Positions 17,195 through 25,627 of a stretch of 64,000 bases of DNA are shown here, piece by piece; the stretch's first letter is position 1; every line of letters starts with the position of its first letter. Made by a program: the position numbers and the translations under genes. This DNA is from Pseudovibrio zosterae (lineage in GTDB: Bacteria; Pseudomonadota; Alphaproteobacteria; Rhizobiales; Stappiaceae): assembly GCF_033843645.1 (NCBI RefSeq), contig NZ_JAWXVZ010000006.1, positions 62,001 to 126,000 of the forward strand. Direction: 5' to 3'. The notes under the pieces are model-generated. The model ran no database searches. It saw nothing but the letters and a program-made list of their open reading frames with translations, and was not told where the DNA came from.

Positions 17195-17781
17195 GTGGAT
17201 GCCTTTTAGAAAGATTTTTATTTTTATATTCCGAGCCAATTAAAAAAGTAAAGTCTTATTATATTCATCGTGTGCAAAAATACGCCGAGGACCTCCGCGC
17301 GGCACGCCGCCGAGAGTATGGTGGGGTTTTCCGCCGTAGCGGGAGTGGCAAGGCGTACAGGCAATGCCTGCGCTTGAAAATTAAACTTGAGTCTTCGGCA
17401 TTGGCTGGCGCCTTGCCCAGACATTTTGATGAAGCGTTGATTCCTTCACTCATGGACGCGAATAGGCAGTTGCCTGCCACCGCTGTACGCCCACAGCAAA
17501 GGCTCTTCCCCCCCGAACCATGCGGCCTCGCTCGGGTTACGCTTCACTGGCTCCTCTGGAAAGATGCGTTACCCCTTTCCATTGGCCCGTCTGGCCCACG
17601 ACACGTGGCGGACGGCCCGCCACGGCCCGGTTTCGTGGGCACAGACTTGATGGTAGCCGGGCACCGGATAGGGGGGACAAGTTTGAGGGCGCCTCACGTT
17701 TACGCTCTGCTGCGTTTTTGCGGGAAATGGGGGCGTTTTGCCGGTAAGCTCGGCGAAAACAAGAAAAGTGGAGGCTACTTC
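17195..17781 (+). ncRNA. Structured untranslated region before the P450 gene (candidate RNA or leader)
   Basis: Nearly 590 bases without a supported gene are densely packed with inverted repeats. Hairpin A is GGCAAGGCG/CGCCTTGCC (17347-17355 with 17409-17417), continued by AGGCAATGCC/GGCATTGGCT (17359-17368 with 17397-17406, one mismatch). Hairpin B is GGGTTACGC/GCGTTACCC (17534-17542 with 17566-17574, one mismatch). Hairpin C is GTCTGGCCCACGA (17589-17601) pairing with 17633-17646 apart from one bulged A, and it encloses CGTGGCGG/CCGCCACG (17604-17611 with 17617-17624). The density is far beyond chance expectation. I recognise no known riboswitch core, and the strand is not certain. The reading frame upstream of the P450 start is open by chance. 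Confidence 0.45.
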
Positions 17782-19011
17782 ATGAAAACCACCTCAGCCG
17801 CGTACAGCGGGAACACCGGTCTGTTCGGTCCTGCGATGATTGAGAACCCCTATCCGCTCTACCAGCGGCTGAGGGCTCGTGACCCTGTACACTGGGATGA
17901 GGGAATGGGCGCTTGGGTTTTAACCAGTTATGAGCACTGCAAGACGGCCCTTAAAGATCCTCGGTTTTCGTCGGATCGCGTTTCCAAGGTGCGCCATCGT
18001 TACGCTGAAGACTATCAGGAACTCTTTGATATCCTGTCGGTTTTGATGGTTCAAGTGGATGAGCCGCTGCATGGGCGGTTGCGGGATTTGGTCCACCATG
18101 CCTTTACCAGAACGGCGGTTGAAACCTACGAAGAGCCTATCAGATCGCGGGGGCGTGCGCTGATAGAAGCGATGCTGGCAAAGCCGGAGGCGGATTTCAT
18201 TGCGGACTTTGCCATTCCTCTGCCTATTCTTGTGATCTCCGATATAGTTGGCATTCCTGAGGAGGACCGGCATCTGGTGAAGAAGTGGTGCGATGACTAC
18301 ACTGTGGTCGCGCTGAACTACTACACGCACCTGACCAAGCAGCAGCTTGAAGATGGGTTGAGCAGCGTAAGGGCTTTCAAGCTTTATCTTTTTGAGCGTG
18401 TCGCCGAGATTCGCAGGTCGCCCGGTGACAACCTGTTGAGCGAGTTGGTGCTGGCGGAGCGGGACGGCCATGTCCTTTCCGAAGTCGAGCTGCTGGCGAA
18501 CACCATTTTGCTGCTGAATGCAGGAAATGAAACGACAACGGCACTCTTGGGAAATGGTCTGAAGCTGCTGATGGACAATCCTGCGCAGTTTGAGGTGTTG
18601 CGCGAACGGCCCGAGCTGATCCCGAACGCCATCGAGGAGTTTTTGCGTCTCGACAGCCCCGTGCAGTATGTGGGCCGGGTTGCCAAGGAAGACGTGCGTT
18701 TGGGTGAAACGACGATCGCAAGGGGAGAGTTGGTGCTTGTGATGCTTGGTGCGGCGGGACGCGACCCGGCTTTGCTGGCTGAACCGAACAAGCTGGATGT
18801 GACGCGCACGCACGACCATCATTTGGCGTTTGGCACGGGGCACCACCTTTGCGCGGGTGTTCAACTGGCCCGTATGGAAAGCCGCATCGCCTTTGAAGAA
18901 CTGTTGAAGATGACCAGCCGCATAGAGAGTTTGCCGGGGCAGTTGCGGCACAGTGAGAACTTCAGTCTGCGCTGCTACAAATCTCTGCCAGTCCGGCTGG
19001 TAGCAAGGTGA
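17782..19011 (+). CDS. Cytochrome P450
   Basis: A soluble bacterial haem mono-oxygenase of 409 residues. The I-helix oxygen-activation motif is AGNETT (247-252), the K-helix ExxR is Glu286-Arg289 in EEFLRLDSP, and the haem loop is FGTGHHLCAG with the thiolate ligand Cys357. There is no membrane anchor, as usual for bacterial class I P450s that take electrons from a ferredoxin; none is encoded nearby. The start is fixed by GGAGG at 17770-17774, seven bases before the ATG at 17782, although the frame is open upstream to 17143. The substrate is unknown. It diverges from the MFS exporter, which would suit a detoxification or small-molecule modification pair, but this is only positional. Confidence 0.95.
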   Translation: MKTTSAAYSGNTGLFGPAMIENPYPLYQRLRARDPVHWDEGMGAWVLTSYEHCKTALKDPRFSSDRVSKVRHRYAEDYQELFDILSVLMVQVDEPLHGRLRDLVHHAFTRTAVETYEEPIRSRGRALIEAMLAKPEADFIADFAIPLPILVISDIVGIPEEDRHLVKKWCDDYTVVALNYYTHLTKQQLEDGLSSVRAFKLYLFERVAEIRRSPGDNLLSELVLAERDGHVLSEVELLANTILLLNAGNETTTALLGNGLKLLMDNPAQFEVLRERPELIPNAIEEFLRLDSPVQYVGRVAKEDVRLGETTIARGELVLVMLGAAGRDPALLAEPNKLDVTRTHDHHLAFGTGHHLCAGVQLARMESRIAFEELLKMTSRIESLPGQLRHSENFSLRCYKSLPVRLVAR

Positions 19012-19016
19012 GGGAC

Positions 19017-19045
19017 GTACAGGCTCTGGCAGTCAAAGCCTGTAC
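19017..19045. terminator. Hairpin between the convergent P450 and speE genes
   Basis: A perfect 9-bp inverted repeat GTACAGGCT (19017-19025) / AGCCTGTAC (19037-19045) lies immediately after the P450 stop and before the speE stop. There is no long T-run, so termination is inferred from position. Confidence 0.45.
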
Positions 19046-19060
19046 GCAATATCAGCGGCC

Positions 19061-19930
19061 TCAAGCGGCGGCTTTTCCATCCTTCACAGCGTCCAAGATG
19101 AACTTGGGCAGGGCAAAGGCCGCCTGATGAACCTCAGGCGTGTAGTAACGGGTTTCGATGCCCGCTTGCGCAAAACGCTCCTCCAGCGTGCTCAGCGGCA
19201 CGCGGCGCAGCGTCTCGTCATCTGTGGCCCAGCCAAGGGTCATGTGACCACCGAAATACGTCGGAATGGCCGCCACGTAGGCGTAGGCATCATTATAGAT
19301 GCGAGAAAAGCGCGAGATGCTGTCCACCAGCTCCTGACGCTGCAGGAACGGCACGCCGTTCTGGGTGACCAGAACACCGCCCGGCTTCAAGGTTGCATGC
19401 ACATCGCGGTAGAACTCCTCGGTAAAGAGCACTTCGCCGGGGCCATGGGGATCGGTTGAATCGACCATGACCACATCGAAACGCTCTTTCGTTTCCTTGA
19501 AGTAGCGCGCACCATCGGTGATGACGAGATTGAAGCGCTCATCATCGACAACGCCAGTGTTGAACGCGGAGAAGTGTTCAACGGAGAAGTCGACGACGGA
19601 CTGATCGATCTCGATCTGTGTCAGCTTTTCGATGGTCTTGTGCTTGAGTGCTTCCTCAGCCATGCCGCAGTCGCCGCCGCCAACAATGGCGACGTGCTTG
19701 GCGTTGCCATGCGCCAGAATGGGCACGTGGCTCATCATCTCGTGATAGATGAACTCGTCTGAGGTGGTTACCTGTGTAACGCCATCGAGCATGAGCACCC
19801 GGCCGAACACCGGATTGTCGAAGAGCACCATGTCCTGATGCTCTGTCTTTTGCTCAAAGATGATGTTGTCGGCCCGAAAGGAGACCTGTACGCCCTCGTA
19901 AAGCGTCTCCTCAAAGTACTTCCTGGTCAC
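19061..19930 (-). CDS. speE: Spermidine synthase
   Basis: Transfers the aminopropyl group of decarboxylated S-adenosylmethionine to putrescine. The 289-residue protein shows the polyamine synthase fold: an N-terminal beta-strand domain (FEETLYEGVQVSF, DNPVFGRVLMLDGVTQ), the nucleotide-binding glycine motif VAIVGGGDCGMAEEALKH, the acidic TQIEIDQSVV strand end, and the gatekeeper/active-site segment MVDSTDPHGPGEVLF. It starts with GTG at 19930, directly abutting the speD stop (TAA then GTG), which implies translational coupling. SpeD supplies its co-substrate, so the two genes form a minimal spermidine operon. Confidence 0.96.
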   Translation of the reverse strand: MTRKYFEETLYEGVQVSFRADNIIFEQKTEHQDMVLFDNPVFGRVLMLDGVTQVTTSDEFIYHEMMSHVPILAHGNAKHVAIVGGGDCGMAEEALKHKTIEKLTQIEIDQSVVDFSVEHFSAFNTGVVDDERFNLVITDGARYFKETKERFDVVMVDSTDPHGPGEVLFTEEFYRDVHATLKPGGVLVTQNGVPFLQRQELVDSISRFSRIYNDAYAYVAAIPTYFGGHMTLGWATDDETLRRVPLSTLEERFAQAGIETRYYTPEVHQAAFALPKFILDAVKDGKAAA

Positions 19931-20455
19931 TTAGTTGACCTCCTTGCCGCGCAGGAGTTCGTTGACTTCGGCTCGCTCGGCCGCGAAGGCCTGCTTGAGA
20001 ATGTCAACGCAGACTTCTGGCTTTGCATCGCCGCACATGAACACGTCAAAGGCGGCGTAACCACATTCCGGCCAGGTGTGCACTGAGATATGGCTCTCAG
20101 CCAACACGGCCACCCCACTTACTCCAGTGGGCTCAAAAGGATGAAGATGAATATGCAGCAGCGTTGCGCCTGCAGCATCAATACAGCGCTTCAAGGTTTC
20201 CTCTATGTATGCCTGATCGTTGAGACGCTTGGCATCATAAAGGTCGATAATCAAATGCGCACCAGCGCACTGAACACCATCACGTTCAATGAAGTGGTCC
20301 AGTCGATTATCATCGTTGCCTGTAACACCGGCAACAAGCTTAGAGTTTTCTTCCTTTTGGGTGGTGCTTCTTGGCTCAATCTTAGAAAGGGGCGTGTCTT
20401 TTGCCCAGCGAGCCTCCAAGTCCATCCCCAATTGAAAGAGGGCGTCGTGAGACAT
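19931..20455 (-). CDS. speD: S-adenosylmethionine decarboxylase proenzyme
   Basis: Pyruvoyl-dependent decarboxylase that makes decarboxylated AdoMet for SpeE. The processing site LAESHISVHTWPE is intact: Glu120/Ser121 is the expected autocleavage bond, with Ser121 becoming the pyruvoyl group. Conserved His126 and Cys141 (FDVFMCGDAKP) are also present. At 174 residues it is longer than the compact bacterial form (about 125) because of a polar N-terminal extension of roughly 50 residues (to about VAGVTGNDDNRLDHF). It is the first gene of the speD-speE pair. Confidence 0.95.
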   Translation of the reverse strand: MSHDALFQLGMDLEARWAKDTPLSKIEPRSTTQKEENSKLVAGVTGNDDNRLDHFIERDGVQCAGAHLIIDLYDAKRLNDQAYIEETLKRCIDAAGATLLHIHLHPFEPTGVSGVAVLAESHISVHTWPECGYAAFDVFMCGDAKPEVCVDILKQAFAAERAEVNELLRGKEVN

Positions 20456-20592
20456 GGCGCTCTCCCCAACCAGTAGATGTACCCCGGGTCATTCCGGTCC
20501 GGCCTCTCTATAGAAAATCACCTATGATTACAATGATGAATATTCTGAGTGCTCGCATTACACGTGCACAGCTGCAAAAACGCGACACAAAG

Positions 20593-20619
20593 AAAAGGCC
20601 CTCAAAGGGAGGGCCTTTT
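20593..20619 (-). terminator. Terminator downstream of the SIMPL gene
   Basis: A perfect 11-bp stem AAAAGGCCCTC (20593-20603) / GAGGGCCTTTT (20609-20619) ends in T residues on the minus strand, six bases past the SIMPL stop. It may also work in the other direction. Confidence 0.85.
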
Positions 20620-20624
20620 GATGA

Positions 20625-21359
20625 TTATTGTTCCAGCTCAATGGTTAAGACCACATTCGCGGAAAGCTGTTCTTCGCCAGCCGAGATGGGCGCAGCCTTG
20701 TCCATTGCTGCCCGCGCCATGTACATAACTTCTGGACGCGGGTAGTTGCCGGAGCCGCTTTCATTGATGGTGAGGATATCACCAAGTTCAACGCCTGCGG
20801 CCTCTGCGTAAAGTTTTGCCTTGCGCAGGGCGTCCTTTACGGCCATCTGACGGGCCTCATCCAGCTTCTCCTCAGGTTCGGAAACCACAAAGCTGATCTG
20901 ACCCACGCTGTTGGCACCTGCATCAACCATGGAGGTGAGCAGGGCTCCCAGCTTGCTGACATCGTCGCTGGCCACTTCCACGCCGTTGCTGACACGGTAA
21001 GCCACAATCTGTGGTGCTTCGCCGTTTTCGCGTGACTGCCTTGAGTTGTCGTAGACCGGGTTGATGCCAAAACCGGAGGTCTGAATGTTCTTGTCTTCGA
21101 TACCTGCGGCCTGAATTTGTTCGATGAGTGCTTTGACCTGCTGCGAGTTCTCAGAGAGCGCCTCTTGAGCAGAGGCTTTCTGGGTGACAACACGGGAGAC
21201 CACGATGGCACGGTCTGGCACCACACTGACGCTTCCCGAGCCGGAAACCGTGATGGTGTGGGTGTTGCTGTCTTGCGCCATGGCTGGCAGGCTGGTGGAT
21301 ACAACGCTAAGTGCAAGAACTGAAACCAGGCCAAGACCTGCGAGCTTCTTAAAAGACAT
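20625..21359 (-). CDS. Secreted SIMPL-domain protein
   Basis: The 244-residue protein begins with a clear Sec signal peptide (MSFKKLAGLGLVSVLALSVV, cleavage probably after AMA near residue 30) followed by a SIMPL/DUF541 domain: ITVSGSGSVSVVPDRAIV at the start and the long helical segment SENSQQVKALIEQIQAAGIE. The family is periplasmic or outer-membrane associated, with diverse and poorly defined roles, including protection from oxidative stress in some members. The ATG at 21359 is preceded by GGAGG and gives the signal peptide; the longer frame to 21443 is not supported. It is followed by a strong terminator and preceded by the AI-2E permease gene on the same strand. Confidence 0.9.
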   Translation of the reverse strand: MSFKKLAGLGLVSVLALSVVSTSLPAMAQDSNTHTITVSGSGSVSVVPDRAIVVSRVVTQKASAQEALSENSQQVKALIEQIQAAGIEDKNIQTSGFGINPVYDNSRQSRENGEAPQIVAYRVSNGVEVASDDVSKLGALLTSMVDAGANSVGQISFVVSEPEEKLDEARQMAVKDALRKAKLYAEAAGVELGDILTINESGSGNYPRPEVMYMARAAMDKAAPISAGEEQLSANVVLTIELEQ

Positions 21360-21450
21360 TTTTAGTCCTCCGTGAAATGCTGGAGTTTGTGGCAGTTGCC
21401 GTTGATGCGAGAGAACGGGAGGAATGCGGCAGCACTCAGGCAAGGCCTTG

Positions 21451-22527
21451 TCAATTCAGCGGTTTTGTCTTGTCCTCTAGCAGTATTGGCTCGCCGACCT
21501 CACCGTTTCCGGAGAACAGGATGGCGATGGGCCGGGATGCCGGGAACTGCGCACACACCATGATGATGAATACCATCAGAGGTACACATAGCACCATTCC
21601 GATGACGCCCCAAATCGAGCCCCAGAAACTCAAGGAGATGATGATCACCAGGGGCGAGATGTTCAGACTGGTGCCCATGAGGCGGGGGTCGAGAATGCTG
21701 CCAAGGACGAACTGAATGAGACCCAAACCGATGGCGACGATCAAGAAGTTGCTCAAATTGTCAAAGAACACCAGTGCGAACATGCTGGCGAAGACAACGG
21801 CGATCATGGAGCCGATCGTTGGGATGTAGTTCAGCAGGAACGTAATGAAGCCAAACAGCTCGGCGTAGGGCAATCCGACCGCCTTCAGCAGGAAGTAGGT
21901 GAGAAACCCTGTGGCCAGACTGATGGCGGTCTTGATGCCCACATAGTGGCGCATGCGCTGGCCGATCTCACGGCGAATGCCGAGGGCAAGGCGTGCGCGC
22001 TCGGGGCGGTCGAAGAAGGCTTCGATCTTGCGGTCAAAGGTGCTTTCTTCGAAGATCATGAACAGCACATAGACGAAAATCAGTGTGCTGGAACCTGCAA
22101 TTGTCGTCAGCACGCCGGCAGCGGCGGAAATTGTCTGGCCAATGGAGAAGTTGGGCAGCACATCAGAAAGGCCGATGGGGTCATCCAGTTTCAGCTGGGT
22201 GGAAATGGTGAGGAACACCTCATCCAGACGGCGCTGGTAGAGCGGAGCGTCGGCGGCCATTTGCTGAAGGCTGGTGGAAACGATGTCGAAGACGAACTTG
22301 CCAGCGACCAGCATCAGGCACAACGACACCACAATGCCTAATGGGCGCGGCACAAGGCGGCCCAGATAAGGAACGGAGCGAACGGCTTCTGCCAGAGACG
22401 AGATCAGGTACCACAGGACGGAGGCGATGATGAGCGGGATGAGAATGGATCTGCCGATGACCAAAAGCCACCCGATCAGCATGACGAGAATGAGGGCGAG
22501 TGTCAGTTTTAGCAGAGTGCTATTCAT
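21451..22527 (-). CDS. AI-2E family (PerM/YdiK-like) membrane permease
   Basis: A 358-residue inner-membrane protein of the UPF0118 family. Two N-terminal hydrophobic helices (about 8-45) and one near 63-85 are followed by an amphipathic soluble segment (about 90-150), then a cluster of C-terminal helices with the family-typical ELFGFITFLLNYIPTIGSMI and LVIIISLSFWGSIWGVIGMV. Members have been linked to autoinducer-2 export or Na+/H+ exchange, but the substrate of this one cannot be told from sequence. The length is normal (about 350). Confidence 0.92.
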   Translation of the reverse strand: MNSTLLKLTLALILVMLIGWLLVIGRSILIPLIIASVLWYLISSLAEAVRSVPYLGRLVPRPLGIVVSLCLMLVAGKFVFDIVSTSLQQMAADAPLYQRRLDEVFLTISTQLKLDDPIGLSDVLPNFSIGQTISAAAGVLTTIAGSSTLIFVYVLFMIFEESTFDRKIEAFFDRPERARLALGIRREIGQRMRHYVGIKTAISLATGFLTYFLLKAVGLPYAELFGFITFLLNYIPTIGSMIAVVFASMFALVFFDNLSNFLIVAIGLGLIQFVLGSILDPRLMGTSLNISPLVIIISLSFWGSIWGVIGMVLCVPLMVFIIMVCAQFPASRPIAILFSGNGEVGEPILLEDKTKPLN

Positions 22528-22722
22528 TTCAGGTACCTGCGCGGGCGGAGCGTTATGGCTTGGAACCTAGGGAGGACCTCCAAGATATGCAACTATTTGA
22601 GCATGGAGAGGATGAACGTCCTGCATCCACAATGCAAATGAAGAGCTTGGCTTGCATCTTCTTGCAAACACAGATTTCAACAGAAACCCACGCTTGCGCA
22701 AAAACCTGTTGTAACTAGGGTG

Positions 22723-22750
22723 TTTACTCGGTGAGGCAGGTTGGTATAGG
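22723..22750 (+). promoter_or_regulatory. Promoter of the tRNA gene
   Basis: A -35-like TTTACT (22723-22728) and a -10-like TATAGG (22745-22750) are spaced by 16 bases, with the tRNA 5' end at 22766. Confidence 0.5.
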
Positions 22751-22765
22751 AAAAGCATCTGGTAA

Positions 22766-22842
22766 GGGCCTGTAGCTCAACTGGTTAGAGCCGTCCGCTC
22801 ATAACGGACTGGTTGGGGGTTCAAGTCCCTCCGGGCCTACCA
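22766..22842 (+). tRNA. tRNA with CAT anticodon, probably tRNA-Ile2 (lysidine-modified)
   Basis: A 77-base cloverleaf with encoded CCA folds cleanly: acceptor GGGCCTG/CGGGCCT (with two G-U pairs), D stem GCTC/GAGC, anticodon stem GTCCG/CGGAC with loop CTCATAA, T stem GGGGG/CCCTC with TTCAAGT loop. The anticodon is CAT, shared by tRNA-Met and the minor tRNA-Ile2. The acceptor has C4-G69 and C5-G68, pairs known to be identity elements for TilS in E. coli tRNA-Ile2, and elongator tRNA-Met of related species usually begins GGCGG. I therefore favour Ile2, whose C34 is modified to lysidine to read AUA. Confidence 0.9.
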
Positions 22843-23212
22843 CCTTCCCATTGCGGCGTTGAAAATGCTGCTTGATGCCCTCACTGCTACCCCCGACATA
22901 CGAGACTTGAAGAACTGGGAGCTTTGTCGCGGTTCGGATGCTGTTTGTTGTTGCGTCAGCCACAGCGCCATGGTGAGCGGCTGTGCCAAGGAGTGAGCCG
23001 TTGCTCGATGCGGTGCGATCTCGCTCCGTCAGCTTGCCAGCCCACAGTGGTACACAGCGGGCTTATCGCAGCCAGGTTTGCCGGACAGATACATTGGAAA
23101 ACAAGGCTTGCTCAGGAGGGACGGGGCGGGCTGGTTTGCCTTTGGAGGCTCTTTCAATAGCAACACGCCCGGATGGGGCGTGTTGTGCTGTGCATCTGGC
23201 AAGAGGGGCTCG
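22843..23212. other. Spacer after the tRNA
   Basis: No gene is supported in these 370 bases. A 10-bp perfect hairpin CAACACGCCC (23161-23170) / GGGCGTGTTG (23176-23185) lies 28 bases past the stop of the membrane-protein gene on the minus strand and may end its transcript, although no T-run follows. Confidence 0.45.
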
Positions 23213-23725
23213 TTACTGCGCTTTTTTCCGCTCTATCACGTCAAGCACGGCGACCATGACGATGCCGTAGAGCACATGGCCAACGAGGGCCACCCAAGCG
23301 ATGCCGGTGAAATTCAGGAAAAACGGCAGGCCTGCGATGAAGGTGATGCCTCCGATGGCGAAAAGCCAAAGGCCAAACCCGTAGATTGCAGAGGGCAGGA
23401 ACCAATGGGTGTTGCCGAAGATCTTTTGCCAGATTGGGGCAAAGATGTACATCCAGCCGATTGGGTAACCGATCAGACCGACCACGTAGAAGTGAACGAA
23501 ATAGCCTGCAAACGCGTTGTTTGGCAGCCCCAAGCTGCCAAGTAGGCTTTGCGCCAGTCCGTGTGGGGAAAGATTGGCAAAGCCCAAGCCGGGGCTGACG
23601 ATCTGGCCCCAGAAGTCGAAGGCAATCGTGGCAACGAAGCCTGAAATGAACATCAATCCCAAGGTGTCGACGTTCATTTTGGGCAGTGTTGCAGTGAGGG
23701 GGCGTTCAGAAGTTAAGGCAAGCAT
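23213..23725 (-). CDS. Integral membrane protein of unknown function
   Basis: The 170-residue protein has four to five hydrophobic helices: about 22-42 (TLGLMFISGFVATIAFDFWG), 65-95, 108-135 and 140-162. The phrases FDFWGQIVSPGLGFANLSPHG and YFVHFYVVGLIGYPIGW suggest a conserved bacterial membrane family that I cannot name with certainty. The start at 23725 follows AGGAG at a good distance; the frame is open to 23857 but the extra residues are basic and proline-rich and look untranslated. It lies just downstream of a LysR gene on the same strand. Confidence 0.75.
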   Translation of the reverse strand: MLALTSERPLTATLPKMNVDTLGLMFISGFVATIAFDFWGQIVSPGLGFANLSPHGLAQSLLGSLGLPNNAFAGYFVHFYVVGLIGYPIGWMYIFAPIWQKIFGNTHWFLPSAIYGFGLWLFAIGGITFIAGLPFFLNFTGIAWVALVGHVLYGIVMVAVLDVIERKKAQ

Positions 23726-23792
23726 GGGCTTTCTCCTGGGGCGTTGAGGGGGAGTTATGGGCGTTGATGGGGCTTTGTGTTGCGACACGGCT

Positions 23793-24716
23793 TCAGGCGG
23801 TGTCCGGGGCCACGGCTTTTTTCTGCTGATGGGGTTTTCCGAATTCGCTCCAGTCAATCGATCGGCACAGACGCACGAACAGGTCCACCACTGGTGTGTG
23901 GCGTCGTCCTCTCTTGGTTATGACGGAAACGGTGCGTTCGATGTCCGGCTCGACAAGCGGCCTTTTTTGCAGTTGAGGATGAGATGCCAGACTTTTCGGC
24001 ATGACCGCGCAGCCAAGTCCGGCAATGACCATTGCCTGAATCCACGACTCGTGTTCGCTCTTGAAGCGCTCGTCAACAGACCCGTCGTCCTTGAAGCCAG
24101 CAGCCTCCAGAAACGTCAGGTATTCGCAGTTGATGCGTTCCAGATAGCGCTCTCCGTCAAGGGCCTTTAGAGGCACATTGTCCATTTGCGCAAAGCGGTG
24201 CCCTTGCGGAAATGTGATGACATACTTCTCGGTGAAAAGCGGTGTGGCTGACAGATCGTCCGCATACGTGGGCAGAGCGGCCAGAGCGATGTCGATCTCG
24301 CCGTCCTGAAGCATATCCACCACCTTCTGGCCTGATCCTTCTCGCAGGCAGAGCTTAAGCTCCGGGGCCTCGCGCTGGAAGAAGTCGATCAGGCTCATGA
24401 GACTTTCGGGTGCGATCGTGCACATGCAGCCGAGCGTAAGCGTGGAGTTTCGAAGGTTTTGAAAATCCAGCGCATCTTTCTGGGCGAACTCGGTCAATGC
24501 CAGTGCCTGCTCCAGCCGGGGGTGGATCGCGCGGCCAAGCTCGGTGAGGTGGGTTCTGCGGCCCTCCCGGCGGAACAAGGGGCCGCCAAACTCATCCTCC
24601 AGTTTTCGTATGGCCTTGGTCAGAGACGGCTGAGAAATACCGCATTGCTCTGCAGCCCGTGTGAAGTTGAGCGTTTCTGCAACGGCTACAAAATATCTAA
24701 GTTGATGCAACTCCAT
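23793..24716 (-). CDS. LysR-family transcriptional regulator
   Basis: The 307-residue protein has an N-terminal winged helix (MELHQLRYFVAVAETLNFTR, AAEQCGISQPSLTKAIRKLE, residues 1-60) and a LysR substrate-binding domain from about 90 to 295. It belongs to the OxyR/CysB-like subset by general pattern (MCTIAPESLMSLIDFFQREA), but lacks the paired redox cysteines of OxyR. It diverges from the cupin gene at 24914, across 197 bases, the classic arrangement for a LysR regulator and its target. The effector is unknown. Confidence 0.92.
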   Translation of the reverse strand: MELHQLRYFVAVAETLNFTRAAEQCGISQPSLTKAIRKLEDEFGGPLFRREGRRTHLTELGRAIHPRLEQALALTEFAQKDALDFQNLRNSTLTLGCMCTIAPESLMSLIDFFQREAPELKLCLREGSGQKVVDMLQDGEIDIALAALPTYADDLSATPLFTEKYVITFPQGHRFAQMDNVPLKALDGERYLERINCEYLTFLEAAGFKDDGSVDERFKSEHESWIQAMVIAGLGCAVMPKSLASHPQLQKRPLVEPDIERTVSVITKRGRRHTPVVDLFVRLCRSIDWSEFGKPHQQKKAVAPDTA

Positions 24717-24913
24717 CGGGCTTTTCCGTTTATTGCTTTCACCAAGATGACTTTAAGTCAGAATGAATACTATGAACCATTTCGAATGTCTCATAGACAG
24801 TGTGCATGAAACCTATAGATCCAAAGTACCTTATATTTGCCTTCCGTAAAGGTAATATGCTCTCAGCGGCCATGAAGCGCCGGGATAAATCACTGGACTA
24901 GTGGAGACATATA

Positions 24914-25429
24914 ATGAGAAGCCCCGCCCTTGTTCTTGGAATTAGCCTCGGCGTTAGCGCCGCGTTTGCGACCACAACCGCCCATGCCGGGCAGTGTCCG
25001 CCCGAGCATGTTCTGACGGAGCCGCGCGATGTTGAACGGATTGGCACGAAGTGGCTGACACGCGAAATCATCGCCAATGTCAAACTGGCTGGCTGGCGCG
25101 ACATGGGCGACTTCATGTTGCGTCAGCGGCGTCTCGAGCTTGCGCCCGGTGGCACGGTCCCAACGCACAGCCATGCTGACCGTCCGGCGATCGTGTTTCT
25201 GGCGAAGGGCACCGTGACCGAACACAACAGCTTTTGTGCCGTCCCCATCGTTCACCATGCAGGAACGCCTTCCGAGGAGTTCGGCGTCGGCTTCACCCAT
25301 TGGTGGGAAAACACCGGGGATGAAACCGCAACCTTCATCTCCACCGATGTGGTGCCGTTTCCTGCCGACGGTGAGCCCTACTACGGCTGGGAGCGCGGGG
25401 TCAGCCCTGAAGAGCAGTACGGCCAGTGA
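24914..25429 (+). CDS. Secreted cupin-domain protein
   Basis: A 171-residue protein with a Sec signal peptide (MRSPALVLGISLGVSAAFAT, cleavage probably after AHA at about 26) and a single cupin barrel. The metal-binding cupin motif 1 is visible as GGTVPTHSHADRPAIVFLAKG (two His and a downstream acidic/polar position) and motif 2 as GFTHWWENTGDETATF. It probably binds a metal and a small molecule in the periplasm; no specific enzyme can be named. The LysR gene transcribed away from it is the likely regulator. Confidence 0.82.
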   Translation: MRSPALVLGISLGVSAAFATTTAHAGQCPPEHVLTEPRDVERIGTKWLTREIIANVKLAGWRDMGDFMLRQRRLELAPGGTVPTHSHADRPAIVFLAKGTVTEHNSFCAVPIVHHAGTPSEEFGVGFTHWWENTGDETATFISTDVVPFPADGEPYYGWERGVSPEEQYGQ

Positions 25430-25627
25430 TGCAGCTCCCGACCCAAGCATGGCGCTTGCTTCCTGTAACGTAATTGTCAGGCGTCCGCGATCAATCAAGT
25501 CTGGTTGATTTTCCGAGCTGCACCTAAGGTCATGCAGTGCATGGCTCCGGTCGACTTGCCAGAGTTCAAAGTCCCAAACGTGTCGACCCACCCCATGGTG
25601 GCAACGAAAAACAAGAGGAAATGTACG

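Noticed and set aside
17500..17690. Group II intron end on the minus strand
   Set aside because: The reverse complement has patches reminiscent of domain V (GAGGCCGCATGGTTC), but no canonical 34-base domain V, intron 5' end or reverse transcriptase was found. I keep it only as an alternative explanation for the structured block.
17143..17781. Open extension upstream of the P450 start
   Set aside because: The ribosome site GGAGG fits ATG 17782, and the upstream residues are unlike P450s. The region is filled with inverted repeats, which suits RNA better than protein.
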